Positions 55,163 to 62,902 of a DNA stretch of 64,000 bases are shown piece by piece. The notes under the pieces were generated by a model. The model had not been told where the DNA came from. It was given only the letters and a program-made list of their open reading frames with translations, and made no database searches. Both the position numbers and the translations under genes were made by a program. The DNA lies in NCBI GenBank assembly GCA_965263455.1, contig CBDHHN010000004.1:186001-250000 (forward strand), given 5' to 3'. Origin of the DNA: CADEDH01 sp965263455. Its GTDB lineage: Bacteria > Actinomycetota > Acidimicrobiia > Acidimicrobiales > SZUA-35. Position 1 is the stretch's first letter, and the number at the start of each line of letters is the position of its first letter.

Positions 55163-56002
55163 ATGCGCATCGCCATCATCACCGACCTCCACTTCGGCCC
55201 GCCCAAGCGGTGGGGTGGGGTCACCCGCAAGCTGGGGCCCGACGCCCCTCGGCTGACCACCGATTTCGTGGCCGCCGTCAACGACGTCCACCGACCCGAC
55301 GCCGTGTTCGTGCTGGGTGACGTCATCGAGGACCGCGACCACGATCTGGACCGGGCCGCATTCGAGGAGGCGGCCTCGATCCTGGCCGATGTCGACGCGC
55401 CGGTCCACTGGGTCTACGGCAACCACGACACGGCCAACCTGAGCCTGGACGAGCTCGACGAGATCACGGGCTCACCGGCGCCGAGGTCGTCGTTCGACCT
55501 CGGCGGTTGGCACCTGGTCCGCCTCCACGCCATGTCATGGTTCGGTCGGGAGGACGGCCAGTTGAAGCTCAAGAGCTGGGTGACCGACGAGGATCGGGAG
55601 TGGCTGGCGGCCGATCTGGCCGCCACCGACCTCCCGACCGCAGTCTTCACCCACTTCTCCCTGGCCGACCAGGACCTCACCGGCAATGCCTGGTTCGAGA
55701 AGTATCCGGACGCCGGGCTCCAGAACGACCGGTCCGACGTCCGCCGCCTTCTGGCCGAAGGAGGCGGGGTCCGGCTCGTGGTGAACGGTCATCTCCACTG
55801 GAACAACCATTGGCACGAGGACGGCATCGACTACCTGACCGTGCAGTCACTGGTGGAGAACGTGTCGCCCGACCCGGAGGAGGATCCCCTGCCCTCCGGG
55901 GCCTGGGCCCTGCTTGACCTGGCCGACGACGGCGCCGTGACCGTCACGGTGCACGGGAACGACCCGATCGACCTGGAGCTCCCTCCGACCGTCACCGCCT
56001 GA
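55163..56002 (+). CDS. Calcineurin-like metallophosphoesterase
   Basis: 279 aa. All phosphoesterase blocks are visible: TDLHFG (D8, H10), VLGDVIED, YGNHD, THFSLAD and NGHLHWN. A cytoplasmic phosphodiesterase or phosphatase with an unknown substrate. GGGAG precedes the ATG. It follows glgA on the same strand by 64 bp; TAGGTT at the glgA stop (55097-55102) could be its own -10 box. A link to glycogen control is possible but not shown. Confidence 0.88.
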   Translation: MRIAIITDLHFGPPKRWGGVTRKLGPDAPRLTTDFVAAVNDVHRPDAVFVLGDVIEDRDHDLDRAAFEEAASILADVDAPVHWVYGNHDTANLSLDELDEITGSPAPRSSFDLGGWHLVRLHAMSWFGREDGQLKLKSWVTDEDREWLAADLAATDLPTAVFTHFSLADQDLTGNAWFEKYPDAGLQNDRSDVRRLLAEGGGVRLVVNGHLHWNNHWHEDGIDYLTVQSLVENVSPDPEEDPLPSGAWALLDLADDGAVTVTVHGNDPIDLELPPTVTA

Positions 56003-56175
56003 CCGGTTCGCCATTTCCGTCGACCCGGCGACACATAGTCACAAATAGGCGCGCGAATGGCACATCTATTTGCCCATTGAACAGCCAAGATTCCCGCATC
56101 TATTTAGGTAGAAATACCTGGGAGGCTGTTACCCTGCCGACGCGGGCGGATACCGCACTCACGGAGGCAGACCCC

Positions 56176-56562
56176 TTGATCAGAATCGCGTTCACCCTTC
56201 TCATCGCCACGGTGGCCGGCGCGCTCACCTTCGGTGCCGCGGCCTCGTTGAACATCAGCGCCCCCGGCCTGGGCAGCGGCGCGGCGACGGTGTCGAGCTG
56301 CCATCCGGGCGAGGTCGACCTCGTGGTCGACTACCGCCTGAACGAGGCCGACCCCCGACTCGTCGACGGCCTCGACGTCAGCGCCATCGACAGCGGTTGC
56401 GACGGCGGCCGCCTGCACTACGTCGTCTCCGACGACGCCGCCGAGCCGGCCACCCTCGACATCGGCGACGTCGGTATCGCCACGTCGACGGCGACCGTGT
56501 CGTTCGACACCGCCCTCGAGGCCTCCGCCATCGGCGAGATCGCCTTCACCATCGTGGGCTGA
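56176..56562 (+). CDS. Small secreted protein with SipW-type signal
   Basis: 128 aa from TTG 56176, chosen for GGAGG 8 nt upstream. The N-terminus is a hydrophobic helix (3-24) ending near AAASLNIS, followed by GLGSGAATVSSC. This pattern resembles the small proteins with SipW-dependent-type signals encoded beside archaeal/ER-type signal peptidases. The mature part is beta-rich with two Cys (about 40 and 76) probably forming a disulfide. It is immediately followed by the signal peptidase gene (2-bp gap), so it is probably its substrate. The upstream 170 bp is AT-richer, with two CATCTATTT copies (56063, 56097) and an AGGTA/TACCT hairpin (56106-56119). Confidence 0.65.
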   Translation: MIRIAFTLLIATVAGALTFGAAASLNISAPGLGSGAATVSSCHPGEVDLVVDYRLNEADPRLVDGLDVSAIDSGCDGGRLHYVVSDDAAEPATLDIGDVGIATSTATVSFDTALEASAIGEIAFTIVG

Positions 56563-56564
56563 TC

Positions 56565-57275
56565 GTGGACCCTCTCCGGGTCAAACGGGCGAGCAGGGCG
56601 GTGGCGACCGTCGCCCTGCTCGCCCTGTGGTTCGTTGCGCTGTCGCCCAACCAGATCGGCGGGCCGGTGGGCCTGATCTGGGTCAGCGGGGTGAGCATGG
56701 AGCCCACGCTCCACACCGGCGACCTGTCGATCCTCTACCGCAGCGAACACTACGAGGTCGGCGACATCGTCGCCTTCGACATCCCCGAGGGCGGCACCGT
56801 CATCCACCGGGTGTCGCAGGTGGTGCCCGGCGGCTACCGGTTCCAGGGCGACAACCGGGAGCAGGAGGACCCCTGGGTCCTGGACGAGTCGGCCATCCGG
56901 GGCCGACAGGTGTACGCCGTGTCCGACATGACGGGAGCCATGGACTCCGTCGGACGCCCGCCGATCATGGCCGCCCTGACCGTCGCGTTGGTGGTGCTGG
57001 TCGCGATGCGCCATCGCCTGGTTCCCGCCGACGGCGCCCGTCGGACCCGCGCCGGGGCCGTCGGGCCCGCCGGGCCCGACGTCGAGGGGGCTCGGCGGCC
57101 CACGCCGACCCGCCAACCGGTTCGGCTCCCCCGTCGACGACAGCCGGACCCCAGACCGTCGGACACGTGTCGCATCGACCCGGATCCGACCGTGCGGCTG
57201 GCCCGTCACCGACCATCGGAACCGGGCGTGCCGGGCGAGGCGAAGCGGCGGCTGCTCGAGACGTCGCCCCACTGA
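56565..57275 (+). CDS. Signal peptidase I, ER/SipW type (Ser-His)
   Basis: 236 aa. TM1 (about 12-28), nucleophile S44 in SGVSMEPTL, and H81 in GTVIHRV where bacterial LepB has Lys; this Ser-His arrangement defines the archaeal/ER/SipW class. RFQGDNREQEDP (92-103) is the conserved box D/E region, and a second TM lies at about 133-148. A basic 85-residue C-terminal tail, rich in Arg/Pro, is unusual and probably cytoplasmic. The start is GTG. It is paired with the small secreted protein upstream. Confidence 0.87.
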   Translation: MDPLRVKRASRAVATVALLALWFVALSPNQIGGPVGLIWVSGVSMEPTLHTGDLSILYRSEHYEVGDIVAFDIPEGGTVIHRVSQVVPGGYRFQGDNREQEDPWVLDESAIRGRQVYAVSDMTGAMDSVGRPPIMAALTVALVVLVAMRHRLVPADGARRTRAGAVGPAGPDVEGARRPTPTRQPVRLPRRRQPDPRPSDTCRIDPDPTVRLARHRPSEPGVPGEAKRRLLETSPH

Positions 57276-57390
57276 CCCATGGTGGGCACCAGCGCCCGGA
57301 GCCGAGGCGACCCCATCGGACCGAGCCCCTGTCGGACCGGGAACGGGGCCGGAAGGCGTCGTCGACGCTCGGCGGGCGATACTGGATGCC

Positions 57391-58401
57391 GTGCGACTGG
57401 CACTGGTGGTGATCATGGCCCTGCTGGCCACGGCCTGCGGGTCGTCGGCCGAAGGCAACGGTGCAGGCAACGGCGACGGTGCCCTCGGCGAGGCCGAGGC
57501 CGCGGTGGCGGCCGCTCCACCGCTGACCACCTCGACGGCTCCGCCGCCCGAGCCGTTGCGGATCCTGGTGGTGGGCGACTCGTACTCGTCGGGCGAAGGG
57601 CTGGCCGATGCCGAGGGTCGATGCTCCCGGTCGCCATCGGCCTACGGCCCGCTGGCGGCCGGGCTGTTGTCGGTCGGCCGGGAGGTTGAGCGGTTCGTCC
57701 TGGCCGCCTGCACCGGGGCCCGGACTCCCGACTGGCCGGCCCAGGCCTCGTCGTGGTCCGAGGGTTCGCCCAACCTGATCGCCACCACCTTCGGGGGCAA
57801 TGACGCCGGCTTCGTCGAGGTGCTGCTCGACTGCATCGGCCTCGACGACGTCGGAGACGTCGGCGACGTCGGAGACGACGACGGCCGCGGCCTCGAGGCA
57901 GCGGCCGACTTCCTGTTCAACCGGGGGTGCGACCTCACCGAGGACGAGGCCATGGCGCGCGTCGAGGAGCTCGGCGCGGTGCTTCGCCCGCTGTACCAGG
58001 ACATGGCCGGGCTGGTGGGGGCCGACGGCCAGGTCTTCGTGCTCGGCTATCCGGCCCCGGTCGCCGAGCCGGACGAGTGGCCGACCCGCCGCTGCGATGG
58101 CATTTCCCGGTCCGACGGCCGGTTCATACGCGGCCTGGCGGCCGAACTCAACCGCACCATCGAGGCGGCGACCGACGTGGCCGACAACGTGCACTTCGTC
58201 GAGGTGGCGTCGGCCTTCGACGGCCACGAACGGTGCGGAGCCGACCCCTGGCTGTACGGCATCGACGACATCCTTGGCGGGGCCGGAGACGGGGATGAGC
58301 CCGGGCTGCCGCCGTCGCTGGCCCGACCCTTCCACCCCACCGGGGAGGGGCATCGGACCCTGGCCGTGCTGCTCACCCAGGCGGTCCGGGCCGAGGCCTG
58401 A
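57391..58401 (+). CDS. SGNH/GDSL-hydrolase lipoprotein
   Basis: 336 aa. Signal peptide with lipobox LLATAC (C16), a Gly/Ala/Pro-rich linker (17-55), then an SGNH esterase domain: nucleophile S64 in GDSYSSGEG, FGGND block, and a C-terminal FHPTGEGH carrying the catalytic His. Four or more Cys (including ACTGAR, LDCIG, RGCDL, RRCDG) likely form disulfides. It acts outside the cell on an ester, e.g. lipid or polysaccharide acyl groups. GTG start; GATACT 7 nt upstream. Confidence 0.87.
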   Translation: MRLALVVIMALLATACGSSAEGNGAGNGDGALGEAEAAVAAAPPLTTSTAPPPEPLRILVVGDSYSSGEGLADAEGRCSRSPSAYGPLAAGLLSVGREVERFVLAACTGARTPDWPAQASSWSEGSPNLIATTFGGNDAGFVEVLLDCIGLDDVGDVGDVGDDDGRGLEAAADFLFNRGCDLTEDEAMARVEELGAVLRPLYQDMAGLVGADGQVFVLGYPAPVAEPDEWPTRRCDGISRSDGRFIRGLAAELNRTIEAATDVADNVHFVEVASAFDGHERCGADPWLYGIDDILGGAGDGDEPGLPPSLARPFHPTGEGHRTLAVLLTQAVRAEA

Positions 58402-58454
58402 CGACGCCGACGCACCGGGGGCGAAGGGGCGAAGGGGCGGGCTAGGGTGCCGGC

Positions 58455-58934
58455 ATGACCACGTTCTTCGACTTCCACATGGACGACATCAACGGCCAAC
58501 AGGTCGACTTCGACACCTTCCGGGACCAGGTGTCGTTGGTGGTGAACGTCGCCAGTCGTTGAGGCCTCACCCCCCAGTACGCAGGTCTGCGTACGCTGCA
58601 TGACGAGAACCACGAGGCCGGCTTCAACGTGCTCGCCTTCCCCTGCAACCAGTTCGGCGGACAGGAACCGGGCACCGAGGCCGAGATCCTCGAGTTCGCC
58701 ACCTCGACCTATGGCGTCACGTTCCCGATCTTCGCCAAGATCGACGTGAACGGCGACGGCGCCGCCCCCCTGTACCAGTGGCTCCGCGCCGAGCAGCCGG
58801 GCGAGGGCGACTCGTCCGACATCGCCTGGAACTTCACCAAGTTCCTGATCGACCGCAATGGCGCCGTCGTGGCCCGCTACGAGCCCACGGTGACGCCGGA
58901 GGAGATCGCCGCCGACCTCGGTCCGTTGCTGTAG
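58455..58934 (+). CDS. gpx: Glutathione peroxidase, predicted selenoprotein (UGA = Sec36)
   Basis: 159 aa if the in-frame TGA at 58560-58562 is read as selenocysteine. The flanking protein is continuous family sequence: VNVASR-U36-GLTPQY, then FPCNQFGGQEPG and WNFTKFL. The peroxidase tetrad is U36, Q70, W125, N126. The TGA falls exactly where relatives have Cys or Sec, and the frame stays open to 58934. A perfect hairpin suitable as a bSECIS follows (58577-58594). ATG 58455 is 6 nt after TAGGGT (leaderless pattern). It reduces peroxides with a thiol (thioredoxin or mycothiol more likely than glutathione in actinobacteria). The alternative is a TGC-to-TGA sequence error or decayed gene. Confidence 0.82.
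58577..58594 (+). promoter_or_regulatory. Candidate bacterial SECIS hairpin
   Basis: GTACGCA (58577-58583), loop GGTC (58584-58587), TGCGTAC (58588-58594): a perfect 7-bp stem. The loop begins 22 nt after the UGA, within the range known for bacterial SECIS elements, and has G in its first two positions, as SelB recognition usually requires. It lies inside the coding region, as bacterial SECIS elements must. Confidence 0.7.
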
Positions 58935-58946
58935 CCATCGGCCACG

Positions 58947-58976
58947 GCACCGGGGCGGACCCGACCGCCCCGGTGC
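58947..58976. terminator. Bidirectional hairpin terminator
   Basis: GCACCGGGGCGG (58947-58958) pairs perfectly with CCGCCCCGGTGC (58965-58976), 12 bp, loop of 6. It lies between convergent stops at 58934 and 58985. Confidence 0.75.
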
Positions 58977-58984
58977 GGATCGGC

Positions 58985-59938
58985 TCAATCGTCGGGCGAC
59001 TCACCCGGCGACGGCACCAGCTGCTTGATCACCGCACGTGGGCTGACGGCGCAGGTCTCGGCCTCGAAGGCCACCTCGCCGTCTCGGAGCACGGCCACGC
59101 GGTCGGCCACCGCGAAGATGCGGGGCACATCGTGGGAAGCCATAACCACAGCGATGCCCCGGCCACGGACGACGGTGATCATGGCGTCGAGCCGATGCCT
59201 GGTGGCATCCGAGAGCGACGGATCGTCGAACATCACCGTGTCGGATCCACTGCGGACGGCGCAGGCCAACCCGACGAGCGCCCGTTGGCACGGCCCGAGG
59301 CGGCCCACGATGGTTCGAGGATCGATGTCGGTCAGGCCCAGCTCGGCCAGCCACTGCCGGGCCAGGGCTTCGGACCGCCGGGGGCTCACGATCCTGCCGG
59401 CGACCTCCCGGGGCGTCACGATCAGCAGGTTCTCCGCCACGCTGAGGTTGTCGACCAGGTCATCCCCGCACCGGTGGGCCGGTTGCGCCGCCGACAACTG
59501 CCGGTCACCGACCGACAGGGTGGTGGAGCCGCCGCCGTGATGGGTGCTCACCCGACGGGCGACCACATCGGAGATGGTGGCTCGGCCTGTGGCCCGACCG
59601 GCGATGAGGCCGACCACCCCTCCGGCCGGGACCTCGATGGCGGGCCCGATGCCGACCGCCTCCAGCGCCCGTTGCCGCAGGCGTCGGCCCCGGCCCGGAG
59701 CCGTGATCCGCTCCACGACGGCGCTGGTACAGGTACCGGCGGCATAGGGCAGACCCGTCTCGTTCAGGTCGATCTGGAAGAACGCCAGCTCACCCCCGAA
59801 CTCCAGGCGGCGTGTGGGCTGCACCAGCCCGGCCAGGTGGACGAGCAGGCGGGCCAGGCGGGCCTGGTTGGATGGGGAGGACTCGATGGCCAGCGTGACC
59901 CCGATCAGCACGGCCGACGCCGTCACCACGCCGATCAT
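58985..59938 (-). CDS. Degenerate ABC ATPase-like protein with N-terminal TM
   Basis: 317 aa. One hydrophobic segment (2-18), an unassigned region (20-90), then an ABC-ATPase-shaped domain (about 95-305). The Walker A position reads GRATGRAT (114-121, no Lys), the signature LGPCQR (214-219) and Walker B VMFDDP (235-240, Asp for the catalytic Glu); the H-loop ASHD (H269) and VADRVAVLRDGEV remain. Probably unable to hydrolyse ATP. It resembles the second, inactive half of RbsA-like sugar ATPases. ATG 59938 overlaps the PadR stop (ATGA). Confidence 0.72.
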   Translation of the reverse strand: MIGVVTASAVLIGVTLAIESSPSNQARLARLLVHLAGLVQPTRRLEFGGELAFFQIDLNETGLPYAAGTCTSAVVERITAPGRGRRLRQRALEAVGIGPAIEVPAGGVVGLIAGRATGRATISDVVARRVSTHHGGGSTTLSVGDRQLSAAQPAHRCGDDLVDNLSVAENLLIVTPREVAGRIVSPRRSEALARQWLAELGLTDIDPRTIVGRLGPCQRALVGLACAVRSGSDTVMFDDPSLSDATRHRLDAMITVVRGRGIAVVMASHDVPRIFAVADRVAVLRDGEVAFEAETCAVSPRAVIKQLVPSPGESPDD

Positions 59939-60243
59939 GCCAACCCCCACCCGACCCGCTCGGCCGGTGCGACCTTCGTTTCCAGGTAGCGGTTGAGGGC
60001 TTGCTCGGCCTCGTCGCGGGCGGAGGGCTCGAAGGCGTAGACCCGTCGGGCCGGGCGATGGCCGTCGGACTCCTCGATCCGGCCCTTGATCCAGCCGAGC
60101 TCCTCGAACCGGCCGAGGACCGGGTAGAGGGATCCCGACTTGATGCCCGTGGCCTGCATGAGCTCGTAGCCGTAGCGATCTCGCCCCGAATCGGCGAGGA
60201 ACGCCGAGAGAATCAGGGCCGCATTGGCCGACAGTAACCGCAT
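59935..60243 (-). CDS. PadR-family transcriptional regulator
   Basis: 102 aa winged-helix protein: YGYELMQATGIKSGSLYPVLGRFEELGWI (about 24-52) is the PadR recognition region, with a short C-terminal dimerisation helix (small PadR-s2 type). The ATG follows TACTGT by 6 nt (leaderless). It is coupled to the degenerate ABC gene and divergent from the sugar importer. ATGT/ACAT motifs in the shared upstream region are likely its operators. Confidence 0.88.
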   Translation of the reverse strand: MRLLSANAALILSAFLADSGRDRYGYELMQATGIKSGSLYPVLGRFEELGWIKGRIEESDGHRPARRVYAFEPSARDEAEQALNRYLETKVAPAERVGWGLA

Positions 60244-60263
60244 GACACGACAGTAGGCCTCAG

Positions 60264-60327
60264 ATGTGACATATGTCGAGTTTTTTCTCTACGTATGTTG
60301 ACAACATTTCTCTAGCTATGTAGACAT
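60264..60327. promoter_or_regulatory. Cluster of PadR-like operators
   Basis: AT-rich island with ATGT at 60264, 60273, 60295 and 60318 and ACAT at 60269, 60304 and 60324, the half-sites known for PadR regulators. A 19-bp direct repeat starting TTCTCTA (60285-60303 and 60308-60326; 16/19 identical) has a 23-bp period. It lies between the divergent PadR and sugar-importer genes. Confidence 0.55.
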
Positions 60328-60408
60328 CTTGCCCCAGGGCCCCTGCGCCCTCGGCTCGATCGGATCGCCCGGCTGAGCCCCGAACACCCACACCAAGGGG
60401 GAGAACCA

Positions 60409-61521
60409 GTGAAACCAGTACGACCGCTCTGGCGACTACTCGCCGTACTCGCCGTCTTCGGCCTGATCGCCGCCGCCTGCGGCTCGGACTCCGACGACGA
60501 GGCCGCCGACGCCGGTGCCGACACCACGGCGGCACCGGCCGCCGACGACAGCGACGACAACGGCGAGAGCGCCGACGACGCCGAAGCGACGCCGGCCGCC
60601 GATGACGACAACGGTCAGATCGTCATCGGCTTCTCGGTCCAGAGCATCTCCCGGACGTTCTTCTCCGGCATGCTCGCCGGGATCGAGGGCGCCGAGGCCG
60701 AGATGGAGGAGAAGTACGGGGTCGACATCACGATCCTGACCACCACGGCCCAGGACGAGGCTTCGATCCAGGACGAGAACACCAACGACCTGATCGCCGC
60801 CGGCGTCGACGGGGTGCTGTTCTCCCCGGTGAACTCCGGTGCGGCGACGGCCATGGTCGACCGCCTCATCGAGGCCGAGATTCCCGTCGTGGCCGTGGCC
60901 AACCAGATCGGCGACGTCGAGACCTACGGACGCAACACCATCTATCCCGGCACCGTCGGCTACGTGACCAACGACGACATCGCCATGGGCTCCCGGGCGG
61001 CCGACGCCGCCGATGCCCTGGCGGCCGAGATCGACGGCACGGCCAACATCTTCATCCTTCAGGGCACCAACGGCGCCGCCAACGTCCCGCTGCGCCAGGA
61101 CGGGTTCATCGAGCAGCTGGACGCCCTGGGCACGGACTACACCGTCCTGGACGCCCGCCCCGGCGACTTCTCCAACGTGGTCTCCGAGGAGACGTGCCAG
61201 AACGCCCTGACGGCCTACCCCGAGATGCACATCATCTACTCGATGTCGGACGAGATGACGGCCGGGTGCGCCCGGGCCCTTCAGTCGGCCGACCGGCTCG
61301 ACGTCGGTATCGCCTCCATCGGCGGCAACGCCAAGGGCATCCAGCTGCTGGAGGACGGCCTCATGCCGGCCACCGTCTGCCAGAAGCCCGGCACCATGGG
61401 GGCCACCGCCCTCGACGTGCTGCTCGACTTCATCGTCAACGGCAACGAGCGGGGTCTCGAGTTCTACGACACCCCCGTCGTCACCCTCGACAACCTGGAC
61501 GACTGCATCCCCCAGTGGTGA
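60409..61521 (+). CDS. Sugar ABC transporter substrate-binding lipoprotein
   Basis: 370 aa. Lipobox IAAAC (C24), an acidic Asp/Ala linker (25-68), then a type I periplasmic-binding domain (RbsB/pentose family) from QIVIGFSVQSISRTFFSGM. It delivers a monosaccharide or related ligand (ribose, autoinducer-2 type, inositol) to the permease. The GTG has GGGGGAG upstream. First gene of the importer operon, facing away from PadR. Confidence 0.92.
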   Translation: MKPVRPLWRLLAVLAVFGLIAAACGSDSDDEAADAGADTTAAPAADDSDDNGESADDAEATPAADDDNGQIVIGFSVQSISRTFFSGMLAGIEGAEAEMEEKYGVDITILTTTAQDEASIQDENTNDLIAAGVDGVLFSPVNSGAATAMVDRLIEAEIPVVAVANQIGDVETYGRNTIYPGTVGYVTNDDIAMGSRAADAADALAAEIDGTANIFILQGTNGAANVPLRQDGFIEQLDALGTDYTVLDARPGDFSNVVSEETCQNALTAYPEMHIIYSMSDEMTAGCARALQSADRLDVGIASIGGNAKGIQLLEDGLMPATVCQKPGTMGATALDVLLDFIVNGNERGLEFYDTPVVTLDNLDDCIPQW

Positions 61522-61607
61522 TCGCTGATCACCACACCGGCGCCTGAGCCTGGGCGCCGCACCCTCCCGGGCCGGTGGCGATCGGCGGCAACAGTCGCCA
61601 CCGGCCC
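61515..61607 (+). terminator. Two hairpins after the sugar-binding gene
   Basis: Hairpin one spans the stop codon: GTGGTGATC (61515-61523) with GATCACCAC (61527-61535), 9 bp, loop of 3. Hairpin two: a 13-bp perfect stem (61569-61581 with 61595-61607), loop of 13. Located between binding protein and permease, like the pair in the nucleoside operon; probable attenuator or mRNA stabiliser. Confidence 0.65.
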
Positions 61608-61667
61608 TGGTGGGCACGCTCTTCTCGATCTCTTCCCGATCTCGACCAACCTGACCGGAGACCACCA

Positions 61668-62900
61668 ATGGGCCTCTCAACCCCATCCACCGAGCCGGCG
61701 ACGGATCCCGGCCGAACCACTGACGAGAACTCCTTCCTCGGCACCGTCGACACCGACGAACGCACGTGGTGGTCGCGCCACCAGGACACCTTCTCGCTCC
61801 GCTCGGCCGGTGCCATCTACGCCCTGGTGTTGCTGGTCGTGTTCTTCTCGATTCGCAGCAGCCAGCTCGGCCGTCCGACCTACCTGGGGGCGGCCAACGT
61901 CGGCAACCTGCTTGAGCAGACCTCGCTGATCGCCATCATGGCCATCGGCATGACGGTGCTGCTGATCAGCGGCAACTTCGACCTCTCTGTGGCCTCCAAT
62001 GCCGCCATGAGTTCCATGGCCGCGGCGATGGTGATCGACTCGACCGGGCCGGTCGGGGCCATCGTCGTCGGGCTGGCCGTCGGGACCCTGGGGGGCCTCC
62101 TCAACGGCCTGATCCACTGGTACGTCGGGCTCAACTCCTTCATCGTGACGCTGGGGACGCTGACCGCCTTCAGAGGCGTGGTCCTGCTGCTGAACGACGG
62201 GCGGGAGAAGCTGATCGACAACCGCGAGTACGCCGAGACGCTCCGTGCCTGGGCCGGTGAGTTCGTCGGCTCGATCGAGCCCGCCTTGCTGGTGCTCATC
62301 GCCGGGGCCGTCGCCACCGCCTACTTCGGCTACAACCGCCGCCGCAACGAGACGGCGGTCGCCGGTGCCGTCGCCCTCGTCGGGCTCGTGCTCACCGTCG
62401 CCTTCGACTACTCGATCCGGATCGCCCATCAGACGCTGTTCATGGCCATCCTTCTGGCCCTCGTCTGGTTCATGCTCCGCTTCACCGTCACCGGCCGCCG
62501 CCTGTACGCCACCGGTGGCAACCAGGACGCGGCCCGGGCCGCCGGGGTCGCCGTCGCCCGCTACAAGATCATGCCCTTCGTCCTCGTCGGCTTCTGTGCC
62601 GGTAGCGCCGGGGTCATCAACCTGGCCCGGGTCGGGGCCGTCGCTCCCACCCTGTTCCAGACCCGGGAGCTCGACGTCATCGCCTCGGCCATCATCGGCG
62701 GCGTCGCCCTGACCGGCGGCTCGGGCTCGGTGCTCAAGACCGTGGTCGGCGCCCTGCTGCTGTTCGTCATGACCAACGGCTTCACCATCATCGGGCTCTC
62801 GCCCTTCCTCACCGAGATCGCCATCGGCACCCTCGTCATCCTCGCCGCCTCGCTCTACGTGGTCGCCGCCCGCCGGGCCGCCGCCGCCGGAAAGGTCTGA
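61668..62900 (+). CDS. Sugar ABC transporter permease
   Basis: 410 aa, about 10 TM helices, RbsC-like family (EAA-type region GVAVARYKIMPFVLVGFCAG and VIASAIIGGVALTGGSGS). An N-terminal hydrophilic extension of about 55 residues precedes TM1. The ATG at 61668 is supported by GGAG 7 nt upstream. It forms the channel together with the downstream ATPase. Confidence 0.92.
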   Translation: MGLSTPSTEPATDPGRTTDENSFLGTVDTDERTWWSRHQDTFSLRSAGAIYALVLLVVFFSIRSSQLGRPTYLGAANVGNLLEQTSLIAIMAIGMTVLLISGNFDLSVASNAAMSSMAAAMVIDSTGPVGAIVVGLAVGTLGGLLNGLIHWYVGLNSFIVTLGTLTAFRGVVLLLNDGREKLIDNREYAETLRAWAGEFVGSIEPALLVLIAGAVATAYFGYNRRRNETAVAGAVALVGLVLTVAFDYSIRIAHQTLFMAILLALVWFMLRFTVTGRRLYATGGNQDAARAAGVAVARYKIMPFVLVGFCAGSAGVINLARVGAVAPTLFQTRELDVIASAIIGGVALTGGSGSVLKTVVGALLLFVMTNGFTIIGLSPFLTEIAIGTLVILAASLYVVAARRAAAAGKV

Positions 62901-62902
62901 TC

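Noticed and set aside
56035..56120. AT-rich island before the small secreted protein as a mobile-element or att-site scar
   Set aside because: There are no terminal inverted repeats, target duplications, integrase or tRNA nearby; an ordinary promoter region fits better.
58560..58562. The peroxidase as a pseudogene broken by a stop
   Set aside because: The stop is at the one codon where Sec is expected, the rest of the protein is fully conserved, and a SECIS-like hairpin follows. Kept as the less likely alternative.
58560..58569. Palindrome TGAGGCCTCA at the UGA as the SECIS itself
   Set aside because: It is a loopless 10-bp palindrome and cannot form the required hairpin; the stem at 58577-58594 fits much better.
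60436..61686. 416-codon minus-strand frame opposite the sugar-binding lipoprotein
   Set aside because: Shadow of the plus-strand gene, which has a lipobox and a full binding-protein domain.
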